A stretch of 64,000 nucleotides of DNA from Ligilactobacillus equi DSM 15833 = JCM 10991 (GTDB lineage Bacteria; Bacillota; Bacilli; Lactobacillales; Lactobacillaceae), in assembly GCF_000615765.1 (NCBI RefSeq), contig NZ_BAMI01000003.1:1-64000 (forward strand). Direction: 5' to 3'. The notes beneath the pieces were generated by a model. The model was given only the letters and a program-made list of their open reading frames with translations. It had not been told where the DNA came from and ran no database searches. The translations under genes and the position numbers were made by a program. This document shows, in pieces, positions 8,400-17,639 of the stretch (positions are counted from its first letter, which is position 1; every line of letters begins with the position of its first letter).

Positions 8400-10370
8400 A
8401 TGTCAACAATTCATGTCGGTGGTGTGGTTTTATTTGGAAAAAAATGTAAAACCCTAGAAGAAGCTTGTCGAGTTGCTTTTACAGGTGATGAGATTGTTCT
8501 GCACAAGAATGTATCGCCACAACAGGCAGCTATGGTTCCAAGTGGCGTAATTATTAGGGGGAATAATCATACCATCACAACCCCAAGAAAAAAATATGCC
8601 ATGATTATTGAAAGTGGCAAGGTTGAACTTGAAGATATTAAGTTTCAAGTTTCAAAACAATCGGGAGCTATCAAGGCTTCTGACACTAGTTTAACAATGT
8701 CAAATGTTTCAATACAGTACATGTGGCGCGTAGGAACGAGAGAAAAATTTTCGACGCTGTGGATTGATGAGTTTACTGAAGATGGGAAGTCTATCAAACA
8801 AGGAACGACTGTAAACATTGAAAATTGCAATTTTCAAACAGGCATACATGTAGCGGCGGAACAAGTTAAGATTTCCAACAGTTTTTTTGGAAATTTGACT
8901 TCACCAACAGCCGGTATTCGAGCTATTCAAATTATTAGTCATGACAACAGATATACCAATGCTTTGTTGAATGGGGAAAGAATCCTAAAGAGTGATGATG
9001 ATACCTCAGAAGGCAATGTTTCTATTTTCGGAAATGTTGATGTCAATAATTTAACAGCTAAGTTCAATTTGGCAGAAATGAATTCTAAGCAATTGAAGAA
9101 ATACGATGAAGTTCGGAATAACGATACGGCACTTAGTTCAGGGACAGCTTTGTTAAGAATCCAAGGTGCTACGGGGAGTATTAAGAACTTACGCTTATTA
9201 AAACTTAGTCCAGAAACCAAGGAGCTTATGAATTCCTTAGTAGACAAAGACTTTAATATGCTAGAAATCATGGGAGACAAAACAAGCATTAGTATTGTTG
9301 AGTCACAATTACCTGAAGGTCAAGCAATTTTCCATTCAGGGAATTTAATCTTAGAAAATACCGAAGACCATTTAAGTTGGCGGTATAACCCTAAGAAAAC
9401 TACGGTGGCAAACCGTAATTCGACAAGTAACTTATTCAATAGCAATGAGCAGAAACAAGAAACCGAAACGGCTTTAGAAAAAATGGACAAGTTAATTGGT
9501 CAAGATGGGGTTAAGAAACGCCTAAGAGAAATCATTAATGCTGCTAAGATGAATAACATTCGGAAGATTAATGCGCAACGTAACGGTCAAGAATACAAGC
9601 AACCAAAAGGTTTTTCCAATCACATGGTCTTTTCTGGACCGGCTGGTACTGGTAAAACAACTTTTGCTCGTTTAGTAGCGCAAGCCTTATATGAAGGTGG
9701 TGTGCTCAAAGAAAATAAGTTTATTGAAACAGGGGCAGAAGACTTTGTGGCTGAATTTGTGGGTCAAACTCGACCAAAGGCACGTGAAACCATTCAAAAA
9801 GCGCTTGACGGGGTGCTGTTCATTGATGAAGCGTATGGGTTGGATGAAACTGGTCAAAACTCTTCCTTTAACCATGAAGCCGTTGATACCTTGATTAAGG
9901 AAATGGAAAACAATCGTGATCGCTTAATCGTTATTATGGCGGGTTACACGACTGATATGCGTAACTTCTTTGCTCATGGGAACGAAGGTTTACAATCTCG
10001 ATTTAATACATGGGTTGAATTTGATACTTATTCAACGGAAGAGTTAAACGAAATCATGGAACTTCAAATGGCAAACAGTCATGTCCTATACGATGAAAAC
10101 ACACGCAAGGCATTAAGACAAGGCGTAAAAGCCTTAAGTCAGGAAGCCAATGGTAATGGTCGTTCAAATGGTAACGGTCGTTTTGTTCGTAACTATGTCC
10201 AAAAGGTCTTAGAAAGTCGTGATTCCCGTTTGGCTACTAATGTCGATCAAATTCAAAATATGGGCCCAGACGAACAACAAACGGTACTAAATACCGTAAT
10301 CGTACCTGATGTACAAGCAGCATACGATAGCTTGCATAAACAATACCAATTATTCCAAGGAGGAAACTAA
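8400..10370 (+). CDS. CbxX/SpoVK/EccA-type AAA+ ATPase with N-terminal beta-helix
   Basis: In this 656-aa protein residues 1 to about 320 are repetitive short beta strands (IIRGNNHTI, MIIESGKVELEDIKF, SNVSIQYMW, VNIENCNF) typical of a right-handed parallel beta-helix. Residues about 360-600 are an AAA+ module of the CbxX/CfxQ/SpoVK family: Walker A GPAGTGKT at 413-420, Walker B LFIDEAYG with D476 and E477, and the arginine region LQSRFNTWVEF. The same AAA+ family includes EccA of ESX (type VII) secretion, which binds C-termini of substrates. Here it lies inside a type IV transfer operon just before a Ser/Glu-rich protein with a DFEL tail, a possible client. The role in conjugation is inferred from position. 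Confidence 0.85.
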   Translation: MSTIHVGGVVLFGKKCKTLEEACRVAFTGDEIVLHKNVSPQQAAMVPSGVIIRGNNHTITTPRKKYAMIIESGKVELEDIKFQVSKQSGAIKASDTSLTMSNVSIQYMWRVGTREKFSTLWIDEFTEDGKSIKQGTTVNIENCNFQTGIHVAAEQVKISNSFFGNLTSPTAGIRAIQIISHDNRYTNALLNGERILKSDDDTSEGNVSIFGNVDVNNLTAKFNLAEMNSKQLKKYDEVRNNDTALSSGTALLRIQGATGSIKNLRLLKLSPETKELMNSLVDKDFNMLEIMGDKTSISIVESQLPEGQAIFHSGNLILENTEDHLSWRYNPKKTTVANRNSTSNLFNSNEQKQETETALEKMDKLIGQDGVKKRLREIINAAKMNNIRKINAQRNGQEYKQPKGFSNHMVFSGPAGTGKTTFARLVAQALYEGGVLKENKFIETGAEDFVAEFVGQTRPKARETIQKALDGVLFIDEAYGLDETGQNSSFNHEAVDTLIKEMENNRDRLIVIMAGYTTDMRNFFAHGNEGLQSRFNTWVEFDTYSTEELNEIMELQMANSHVLYDENTRKALRQGVKALSQEANGNGRSNGNGRFVRNYVQKVLESRDSRLATNVDQIQNMGPDEQQTVLNTVIVPDVQAAYDSLHKQYQLFQGGN

Positions 10371-10373
10371 CGA

Positions 10374-11630
10374 ATGGAAAAAGTAAATTATGCGTTAAAT
10401 TTAAAAAATCGCCGTTCACTTGAATTAGTTAAACGATTCGGTTTACATCGTAAAAAAGAGCGCTTGACTGTTTATAATTACATTCACTCTGTTACTTACA
10501 TGCCTGCAGAGTTCTCGCCAGTAGCTAGTTTTAGTGACGAAGACTATGAAAATGGTGGTTTAACCCGTCCGCGTTTAGTTCTTAATACTTCAGTATCTGG
10601 TTTTGCGAAAGATAACCAACAGTACAACCTAGTCGATTTAGACGGTCAAACAACTAAGTACGATGATAAATTAGATCATTTTGTTTATGAATTAAACGAT
10701 AGAGAAATTGTTCAGTTAGTTAGTTCTGGTTTATATCGTGGTGATTACCAAAGCTTTTTGAATGGCTTGAATGCAACTTTAAAAGGCAAAGAATTTGCTA
10801 TTGATAATGGAGCGTCATACTACACCGGTAAAGTGAATGATATTCCAGTCTTAGCTTATGAAAGTCAAGATAAAGAATGGAAGGACATTCATTTAGACGA
10901 TTCTTCAGTAATTAACTTTAGCTTAGAAAAAGAATTGCTAGAATTATCAGCTAAGCGTAATGCTGAATTAATGCTTGCTAGTCAACGTGAAGAAGTCAAG
11001 AAGGTTTCTATGCTTGATGAACTTGATTTGGGTGCGTTAGATGAAAAACAAGAAAGCAAGGATGCTATTGAGTTAGATACTGGCAACGAGGAATTAGAAA
11101 CACTAGAAGATAAGCCGGTAGATAAGAGCTTTGAAGAACTATCTGAAGAAGTAGAAAAATCTGAAAGTGAAATCTTAGGTTCTGTTGAGGAAACAAATAT
11201 TTCTGAAGAACACTCTGAATCAGAAAAACAATCAGAAACAAGTTTAAGTAGTGAAAGTGAAGAAGAACGTAAGAATTTAGATGCAATTAGTAGTATGGAA
11301 CAACAACAGCCACAGTCATTACCTTCTTTTGAAATTGACTATGAGACTGGTGAGATCAAGTATGCAGAAGACAGCCAATCTAAGAACAAAGCAACAAGTC
11401 AATCTGAGTCTACAAGTTTTTCACAGTCTAAAGCTGAAAGTAAATCTCTGGAAGAAGAAAGCTTAAGCTTAGCGTCAACAACATCGCAAGCTACTTCGTT
11501 ATCAACAATTGATTTAGGGTCATTAGAACATGCTTCTGATGCAATTGATACATCTCAAATTCTAAATGAGGAAGTTAGAACTTTGGGTATTGATGAATTT
11601 GACGATGATGAAGAAGATTTTGAACTATAA
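10374..11630 (+). CDS. Transfer-operon protein with Ser/Glu-rich disordered tail
   Basis: This 418-aa protein starts 4 bp after the AAA+ ATPase, with ribosome site GGAGGAA. Residues 1-200 appear folded (LNLKNRRSLELVKRFGLHRK, FVYELNDREIVQLVSSGLYR). Residues about 205-418 are low-complexity, rich in Ser, Glu and Asp, and end in DDDEEDFEL. That last FEL is shared with two other proteins of this operon (ends at 13919 and 21262). No enzyme motif is seen. It could be a secreted or chaperoned component or an adaptor for the neighbouring AAA+ protein; this is inference. Confidence 0.7.
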   Translation: MEKVNYALNLKNRRSLELVKRFGLHRKKERLTVYNYIHSVTYMPAEFSPVASFSDEDYENGGLTRPRLVLNTSVSGFAKDNQQYNLVDLDGQTTKYDDKLDHFVYELNDREIVQLVSSGLYRGDYQSFLNGLNATLKGKEFAIDNGASYYTGKVNDIPVLAYESQDKEWKDIHLDDSSVINFSLEKELLELSAKRNAELMLASQREEVKKVSMLDELDLGALDEKQESKDAIELDTGNEELETLEDKPVDKSFEELSEEVEKSESEILGSVEETNISEEHSESEKQSETSLSSESEEERKNLDAISSMEQQQPQSLPSFEIDYETGEIKYAEDSQSKNKATSQSESTSFSQSKAESKSLEEESLSLASTTSQATSLSTIDLGSLEHASDAIDTSQILNEEVRTLGIDEFDDDEEDFEL

Positions 11631-11679
11631 TTCTTAGGAAATGTGTATTTTAGGGGAACAACTGAAAGGAGGTGATTAT

Positions 11680-11790
11680 ATGTCACTTTTTGGTTCATTA
11701 TTTAGCTCATTTTTTGGCTCTATTTGGAGCTTAGTAATTATCGTTGCTGTAATTGCCTTAGTTCTCTGGTTAAAGGGGAAACAAGGTTAG
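11680..11790 (+). CDS. 36-aa membrane peptide
   Basis: The very strong ribosome site AAAGGAGGTGATT is 3 bp before ATG. The product begins MSLFGSLFSSFFGSIW, then has one transmembrane helix and a KGKQG end. The quality of the ribosome site argues that it is a real gene. Function is unknown, possibly a small transfer-channel or toxin-like peptide. Confidence 0.65.
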   Translation: MSLFGSLFSSFFGSIWSLVIIVAVIALVLWLKGKQG

Positions 11791-12018
11791 TAAGAAAAAA
11801 TTAGATTTGAATAACGCATATTCTTTCATATCAAAAAATATTAACACGACTTAACTCTTAACTCGAGAGAATATTGTGTTGTTCTTATCTGTTTGCAAGA
11901 TACTTCTCAAATAATAATTCAATTGGTAAGGCATGATTTATTGGTAAATAACAGTGATGTTTTAGGTTCGATTCCTGACGTGCCTCTTTCAATAACAAAA
12001 AAGATTGGGGGTGTTTTT

Positions 12019-12990
12019 TTGAAGCGAAATATTGTTTTGCGGAATATGTATAGAAAACATGCAAATCTAAAAAAATATATTGAACAATACTCAAGTCGTG
12101 AAAGTGCAACACAAGCAATTTATCCGACCTATGATGAACTGGGTAATGCTCAACTAGATAAGAAAGATTATAAGTATTTGGATGGCTTAGCGTTTGATAA
12201 TAGCTCTTTGTCTTTATCACGCTCTGATATGAGGAATAAAGCTTCAGATATGCAGGCATGGCTTGATAAGAGCGAAGATAATAAATCTATGTTAATGGTT
12301 ATTTCTTTTGATTCTGATTATTTGCTAAAACATAATTTAATTAGGTCAAAGCCTCAAAAAAGAGGCGATTTGTTCGAAAATGTCGATGAGTTACGTTTAA
12401 GGTACTCACTAAAAAAGGCTTTAAACGCGTACCAAGATACCTTTGATGAGAAAACTGATTGGCTAGGTTGTCTTCAATTTGACACCTTGCATGCTCATGC
12501 ACACGTTGTTTTTAATGGTAATCCTACAGGAATGTTAAATGATAAGGGTAAAGATGTTATCAGAACAACATTTGAGCAAAGTTTAAATCTAACAAAGGAT
12601 TATGCGCCTAACTTTAACAGAAGAAGAGATTTTTTGTTAGAAAAAGAAAACCAAGCGGAAAAAGAAACGATTGCTAATGTAAAAGATGCGGTTGGTCTTC
12701 AGAGGTATATAAAAGGCGATATAACTATGGACGACTATGTTAAAGATGTTTGCCTTAATCATGGTTTATCAATGTCTAAAGAAACTCTTAATCTAGCTAA
12801 ACAACGTATTAATCAAAACTTGTCCCACCATGAAGAAGTTCCTAAAAGAAGTCGTTTGAATAAACTGTTAGACATCCCAAGACAACTAAATCAACGTGCT
12901 AGAGAACACTTAAATCGAGCTTACGATTTATGGCGGCAGATGATTACTATGATAAACAAGTTCAAGAAGGCATTAAAGATCCTAGCTTGA
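12019..12990 (+). CDS. MobP-type relaxase, catalytic part (frameshifted)
   Basis: The relaxase nicks oriT and stays bound to the transferred strand through a tyrosine. From the TTG at 12019 (GGGGGTG upstream) the protein shows KKYIEQYSSRESAT, matching the Tyr-containing Y..Y..R..A signature of MobP2-like Firmicute relaxases (Tyr20/Tyr24), and the three-histidine metal site HAHAHVV (H158, H160, H162). The frame ends at 12990 in a basic tail that looks spurious; the -1 frame continues smoothly (RAYD then [11 protein letters not shown]). The next ORF is therefore probably its C-terminal half. An upstream TTG at 11893 is possible but has no ribosome site. Confidence 0.8.
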   Translation: MKRNIVLRNMYRKHANLKKYIEQYSSRESATQAIYPTYDELGNAQLDKKDYKYLDGLAFDNSSLSLSRSDMRNKASDMQAWLDKSEDNKSMLMVISFDSDYLLKHNLIRSKPQKRGDLFENVDELRLRYSLKKALNAYQDTFDEKTDWLGCLQFDTLHAHAHVVFNGNPTGMLNDKGKDVIRTTFEQSLNLTKDYAPNFNRRRDFLLEKENQAEKETIANVKDAVGLQRYIKGDITMDDYVKDVCLNHGLSMSKETLNLAKQRINQNLSHHEEVPKRSRLNKLLDIPRQLNQRAREHLNRAYDLWRQMITMINKFKKALKILA

Positions 12991-13919
12991 AGCCAAAAGC
13001 TGAGAGTAAGGTAATGCAAGACTTTTATCAAAGTGAGCTAATGTATGAGGTAAAAGCTGCGGAAAAGTACCGCCAGTTTTTACCGTTTAGGCCGGTCAAA
13101 GATAAAACAGATGACCTTCTAATTCAGCGTAATAGAGTATTAAAGAGTGCTATGGAAAATGGTGATCTTCAGAATGAAACTAATAATTTACCTTTACCGT
13201 TAGCGCTGAAACTTGGTGGAGGTACACCTGTTCCACCCGATAAAAAACTGTCTAAGCAAGAGATTGAAAAACTTAGGAAGGAAAAAGAGTTTGATGACTC
13301 CTATTTAGACAATCAACGATTAAAAGCTAAAGTTTCACCTAGTACTCAATATGAGCTTATCAAGTATCAACGGATGATGAAGAAAAGGGCTAAAAAAGGC
13401 TTTTTACAAAGGTTATTATCAGCAGCAGATGTTGAAGATAGCTTAACAGTAGTAGGCGAAAAAGGCTTCATAAAATACCCTGTTATTCGGGAAAAACATG
13501 AGATTGATAAAGAAATTGACTATCTTGAATTAGGCAAAACACCTAAAAATTTGGGAAAATATCAAAATATTTCGAAAAGAAGGATTATTGCTTTTGATAG
13601 GGCGAAAGCATACTTAAAAAAGACTTTTCAAAATTCTGCGTTAGTACAACGTTTTGAAAAACGACTTGAACAAGTTCGAGAAAGTTTAAAAGAGAAGTTT
13701 AATTTTAAAGACTATCAACAACAAAATGAAAGTGTCAATGAAAAGCGTGAAACTTTAACTGATCGTTTTAATCAGTATAATAACCAGTCGTCCAATGCGT
13801 CATTGTCAAATAGTTCAGAAAATACTATTGGCTTTGATGCAGCTAAAGTTATTTCGGAAGAACATAGAAACGTTATAGAACGAGGTGCAAAAGAAAATGC
13901 CAGCGAATTTGAATTATAG
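12930..13919 (+). CDS. Relaxase C-terminal part, in the -1 frame
   Basis: This 329-codon frame overlaps the end of the relaxase by 61 bp in the -1 frame. It is charged and helical, without recognisable enzymatic motifs, and ends ENASEFEL, so it carries the FEL terminus shared with other operon proteins. No ribosome site precedes the internal ATG at 12930, and residues before it read on sensibly from the relaxase after a one-base shift between 12903 and 12990. I therefore take both as one gene of about 630 codons broken by a single-base loss. A separate, translationally coupled gene is the alternative. Confidence 0.65.
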   Translation: MAADDYYDKQVQEGIKDPSLKPKAESKVMQDFYQSELMYEVKAAEKYRQFLPFRPVKDKTDDLLIQRNRVLKSAMENGDLQNETNNLPLPLALKLGGGTPVPPDKKLSKQEIEKLRKEKEFDDSYLDNQRLKAKVSPSTQYELIKYQRMMKKRAKKGFLQRLLSAADVEDSLTVVGEKGFIKYPVIREKHEIDKEIDYLELGKTPKNLGKYQNISKRRIIAFDRAKAYLKKTFQNSALVQRFEKRLEQVRESLKEKFNFKDYQQQNESVNEKRETLTDRFNQYNNQSSNASLSNSSENTIGFDAAKVISEEHRNVIERGAKENASEFEL

Positions 13920-15108
13920 TGTCGATCAATTATTGGATGATACAGAACATGTTTTACAAGGGTATTCGACTTATTATAATGCGATTGTAGTGGCGTATCA
14001 GTCGAATGATGATATGAGAAAACAAGGTAATTTAATAATGCCTATTAATGCGGTAGACTATCAAACAATCTTTTCGAATATCAAAAAGATGCGGAGTGTT
14101 ATTAGTAAAGAAAGGCATGAATTAGCTACCATGAAGGTAGAACTTGAAAATAAAATTGCGGAATATGAGGAGGAAAGAGATAAAAATAGAAGAATTTCGG
14201 ATATTGAAAAACAGATGAAGATTGATCGTGTTGGCTTTTCTAAAGATCTTGCTGATTTTATTCTTACTTCAATTGGTGGAGAGATTCCAAATGAGAATGA
14301 CAATGAGGATTTGAAGAAATTACAAACTACTCAAATTACTAATACCCCTCAAAACGAAGATGATTCACCATTATCTATGTTAGATAAGTCTGAAAAACAA
14401 GGTAGTGAGTTAACGCAAACTAGTCATGAATCACTTTTATCCGAAAAGGATGATGAAACATCAACAAGTGAGTTAAATGAAGTCGATAGCGCTAATTCTG
14501 ATGCCAATATCGACAATTCAATTAATGATAACATTTCGTCTGATGATTCTGGAACAAAGTCAGATAACGATGAAGTAGAAAAAGAGAAAGCTTTCAAAGA
14601 CGACTTTACAAAAGAAACTGAAGAAGAGAAACAATCATCAGAAAGTGAGAGCTTGTCAAAGTCTATAAGCCTATCAGAAGGCGAAAGTCTTGCAGAACAA
14701 GTAGCAACATCACAGATGAAAGTGGCTAACGCAAATAAACGTAGCTTATCAGAAAGTTCATCAAATAGTGTAGAGCAATCAGAAAGTATTGCTCAATCAT
14801 TAAGCGAATCTGAAAGTATTTCAAAGGTGGAGAGTCTATCAGAAGAGACACAAAATTCTTTAAGTTTAAGTGTTTCTAAATCATTAAGTACATCAGAGTC
14901 ATTGTTTAAGTCACAATCAGAATCACTATCGTTGTCAAAAAGTGAATCTGTTTCATTGAGTGAAGCAGAAGCATTAGAAAGTGTAGTAGAAACGTCAGAG
15001 GAAACAGCACAAAATGATAGACGTACTTTAGACTTTGACCCTAACGACAATGGGCTGATACAGGATTACGATGATTTAGATGATGTTGATGATGATGAAT
15101 ATTTTTAA
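13897..15108 (+). CDS. Coiled-coil protein with Ser/Glu-rich acidic tail
   Basis: The ATG at 13897 sits 8 bp behind AGGTG and overlaps the preceding frame by 23 bp, suggesting coupling. The 403-aa product has an N-terminal helical region with a coiled coil ([20 protein letters not shown]) and then some 250 residues of SESES-type low complexity, closing with [12 protein letters not shown]. The layout mirrors the protein at 10374-11630: folded head, long Ser/Glu tail, acidic aromatic end. It lies between the relaxase and the ClpB-like ATPase. Function is unknown. Confidence 0.65.
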   Translation: MPANLNYSVDQLLDDTEHVLQGYSTYYNAIVVAYQSNDDMRKQGNLIMPINAVDYQTIFSNIKKMRSVISKERHELATMKVELENKIAEYEEERDKNRRISDIEKQMKIDRVGFSKDLADFILTSIGGEIPNENDNEDLKKLQTTQITNTPQNEDDSPLSMLDKSEKQGSELTQTSHESLLSEKDDETSTSELNEVDSANSDANIDNSINDNISSDDSGTKSDNDEVEKEKAFKDDFTKETEEEKQSSESESLSKSISLSEGESLAEQVATSQMKVANANKRSLSESSSNSVEQSESIAQSLSESESISKVESLSEETQNSLSLSVSKSLSTSESLFKSQSESLSLSKSESVSLSEAEALESVVETSEETAQNDRRTLDFDPNDNGLIQDYDDLDDVDDDEYF

Positions 15109-15133
15109 TGAGAAAGGTGGCTTTTAAAAGAAT

Positions 15134-16948
15134 ATGCAACCAGTAGAAAAGTTTGAAAAATATCCTGTATTAAAAAAGTATTTGACACCTTTGGAAGATT
15201 TGCCACGACCATTAGAAGGGCGTGACGCACAATTAAAAGACTTTATTTACAGTATTCACAATCCTTTAATGAACAATCCATGTTTGATAGGGAACGCTGG
15301 TACAGGTAAAACAGCCTTGGTACAAGGTGCTAAAAAATATTTGGAACCTCATGGCTATTTTATCTATGAATTAAACATTGTTGATATGCAAAATGATAGT
15401 CGTCCTCTTGATTCGTTAATGCGGGATGTAATGCTTAATTTAAAGGAAATTGCGAAAGAGGATTTCGCCAATGATGTTAAAAATGTGATTTTTATTGATG
15501 AAATGCACATCCTTTTTAAAATCGGTGAAGGTGCTGCAGCTCAAGCTATGAAGAAGGACTTAGCTGCTTCTGCTGAATTAGGTTTAATCTTTGCGTTTGC
15601 AACAACTAATGAAGAATACCAACAGTATGTCGCTCAAGATGAGGCGTTTGATACTCGTATGAACTTCATTCGTTTACCTGAACTCTCAACTAAGGTTACT
15701 GTGAATATTTTGAATAACATGGTTAATTCCAACCGTAGGTTATTGCCGAGTGGAACTCAAATGGAACGTAATATCTTGTATAAAATTGTTACTTATACAG
15801 ACCGTTATGTGCAACAAAACAGTCAACCACGTAAGTCTATGAAAATTTTAGACTCGATGTTAGGACGTGTTCGTGGGGGGTATATCTTCCACGAGAAGTA
15901 TAACTTAGATACCGAAAACTTAGCTGAAATCATGCGTTCAAAAGTTGGTGTTAATATTCGTTGGAACTTGGATATTCCAAAGCTAAAGGAAATAATGAAT
16001 GCACGTGTTTTAGAACAGTTTTTGGCTACTGAAGCCGTTACAAGGCGGTTATATCTTTCTAAATTGCACCTGAATAATGCTAATAGACCACAAGGGTCAT
16101 TCTTATTTACTGGGCCTACTGGTACTGGTAAGACAGAATTAGCTAAGGCTTTAACAGAGGCTTTGTTTGGAAATGAAAATCACATGATCCGTTTTGATAT
16201 GTCAGAATATTCAGAACCTTCTACCGTAACAAAGCTTAGGGAACGATTGGCTCAAGCAGTTTGGGAAACACCACACAACGTTATCTTGATTGATGAAATT
16301 GAAAAAGCAGCACCCGAATGTTCACGTTTATTCTTACAAATTCTAGATGATGCCCGCTTATCTGATAGACATGATCGTGTTGTTTCGTTTAAAGACTCGT
16401 ACATCATTATGACTACTAACGTGGCTCAAGAAGTCTACAAAGGTTTAGGTGAAAATATTGGGGTTACCAAAAAGGTTAATGAAAGAGAAATGGCTAAAAA
16501 GTTATCTGACTATACTAAATTAATTCAGACCTCTTTAGAAGGGGATTCGGCTTTTCCAACTGAACTTATTAATCGTCTTGATGTGATTGTACCGTTTGCC
16601 CCATTAACCGCTCAAGTGCGTGAAGGTATTGCTAAGAAACAATTGGCAGAATTGAGACAAGAAGTCTTTGATAAGACTGAAGTTGTGGTTAGTTTTGACT
16701 CTAAAGTTTTGGAATATCTTGTATATGAAAATTCTGGGAATGATACAAACCGTAGTAACGGGCGTTCTATTAAGCGTCAGATTGATGCAGAAATAGCTAG
16801 TGAAATTGCTATTTTCATAGACAACAATCCTACAACTAAGCGTGTGGCTGTGGGTGTTAAGGGACGATTAGTATACAACGATACTACTCATGCTATTTCA
16901 ACGGCAGAAATCGAAGTTGGTCCTCTAAGAGAGACTGCCATGTTCTAG
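15134..16948 (+). CDS. ClpA/ClpB-like double AAA+ ATPase
   Basis: This 604-aa protein has two complete AAA+ modules. Module 1: Walker A GNAGTGKT at 53-60, Walker B VIFIDEMH with D122/E123. Module 2: Walker A GPTGTGKT at 327-334, Walker B VILIDEIEKA with D387/E388, and the ClpB-type region FLQILDDARLSDRHDR. It lacks the Clp N-domain and the ClpB middle domain and is shorter than ClpA or ClpB (about 750-860 aa). No obvious ClpP-docking loop is seen, so it is probably an unfoldase or remodeller rather than a protease partner. Its place in the transfer operon suggests it unfolds relaxase or effector proteins for export; this is inference. Confidence 0.88.
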   Translation: MQPVEKFEKYPVLKKYLTPLEDLPRPLEGRDAQLKDFIYSIHNPLMNNPCLIGNAGTGKTALVQGAKKYLEPHGYFIYELNIVDMQNDSRPLDSLMRDVMLNLKEIAKEDFANDVKNVIFIDEMHILFKIGEGAAAQAMKKDLAASAELGLIFAFATTNEEYQQYVAQDEAFDTRMNFIRLPELSTKVTVNILNNMVNSNRRLLPSGTQMERNILYKIVTYTDRYVQQNSQPRKSMKILDSMLGRVRGGYIFHEKYNLDTENLAEIMRSKVGVNIRWNLDIPKLKEIMNARVLEQFLATEAVTRRLYLSKLHLNNANRPQGSFLFTGPTGTGKTELAKALTEALFGNENHMIRFDMSEYSEPSTVTKLRERLAQAVWETPHNVILIDEIEKAAPECSRLFLQILDDARLSDRHDRVVSFKDSYIIMTTNVAQEVYKGLGENIGVTKKVNEREMAKKLSDYTKLIQTSLEGDSAFPTELINRLDVIVPFAPLTAQVREGIAKKQLAELRQEVFDKTEVVVSFDSKVLEYLVYENSGNDTNRSNGRSIKRQIDAEIASEIAIFIDNNPTTKRVAVGVKGRLVYNDTTHAISTAEIEVGPLRETAMF

Positions 16949-16975
16949 CAAAAAAATAATAAGAGAGATTTTATC

Positions 16976-17140
16976 GTGAAAAAAGATGTGTTGTATTTGA
17001 CTTTAGGATACTTATGTTTTAGTGCTTTTATGGTGTTAGCTTACATTTTTAAACCTGATGTTATGACTTTCGAAAACATGAAATCAACATTAGGTTATGT
17101 AGGTTTTGCAATAATGCTAATTGTATTTTTAAGCCATTAA
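16976..17140 (+). CDS. 54-aa membrane protein
   Basis: The GTG start follows AAGAGAG. The product VKKDVLYLTLGYLCF... has two hydrophobic helices (about residues 5-24 and 38-53) separated by a short loop, a hairpin topology. It lies 27 bp after the ClpB-like gene. Unknown small transfer protein. Confidence 0.55.
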   Translation: MKKDVLYLTLGYLCFSAFMVLAYIFKPDVMTFENMKSTLGYVGFAIMLIVFLSH

Positions 17141-17178
17141 TCACTAGGTAGTAACTAAATTATGAGTAGGTGGTTTAA

Positions 17179-17340
17179 ATGGAACTTTTAAAAAAATTGC
17201 GAAAGAGAAAAAGAGAATTGCGCTTTGATAAGATTGTGGTCAAATATGTAAGATTTGATGTTGCTAAGAAGAAACCGTATCTAACTGAAGAATATACGTT
17301 AGATTCGCATTATGATATCAAATCTGTTGATTTTAAATAA
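17179..17340 (+). CDS. 53-aa basic protein
   Basis: The ATG follows GTAGGTGG. The N-terminus is very basic (LLKKLRKRKRELR), followed by a beta-like segment KIVVKYVRFDV. The IscB element begins directly after its stop codon, so the omega RNA guide would lie in the 3' end of this gene. Function is unknown. Confidence 0.5.
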   Translation: MELLKKLRKRKRELRFDKIVVKYVRFDVAKKKPYLTEEYTLDSHYDIKSVDFK

Positions 17341-17344
17341 GTCA

Positions 17345-17625
17345 ACAGAACCCGTCATTGAAATAACGGGCTTGTAGTGAAAACTACTAGCTCCGTTGTT
17401 TTAATGACGACCGGTTGATTAGCTTAAGTATTAAGTTACTACGTTACCGCTGAAATTAGGTACTTTGGAACGCCACCCTAATTCCAAACACTACGCTTAT
17501 GCTTCTAAACAGAGCTGCGGTTCACGGCTCAGTGGGTATAAGAATTAAAACCAGCGGATAACATTGGCGCAGGGTACACACGTATCACCCTTCGGGGATG
17601 ATACGACTTACAACCTATTAAAGAA
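17345..17625 (+). ncRNA. HEARO / omega RNA of the IscB system
   Basis: About 280 nt of non-coding, hairpin-rich sequence end directly upstream of iscB, the usual place of its guide RNA. Visible stems: CCCGT/ACGGG at 17351-17370; GTAGT/ACTAC closed by a GAAA tetraloop at 17374-17387; GAGC/GCTC at 17512-17530; and GTATCA/TGATAC with a CCC-TTCG-GGG tip at 17582-17604. In known IscB systems the guide is at the 5' end and is derived from flanking DNA, here the 3' end of the 17179-17340 gene. The ribosome site of iscB (AAAGGAG) lies just after the last hairpin. Confidence 0.8.
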
Positions 17626-17639
17626 AGGAGTGGGCCAAG

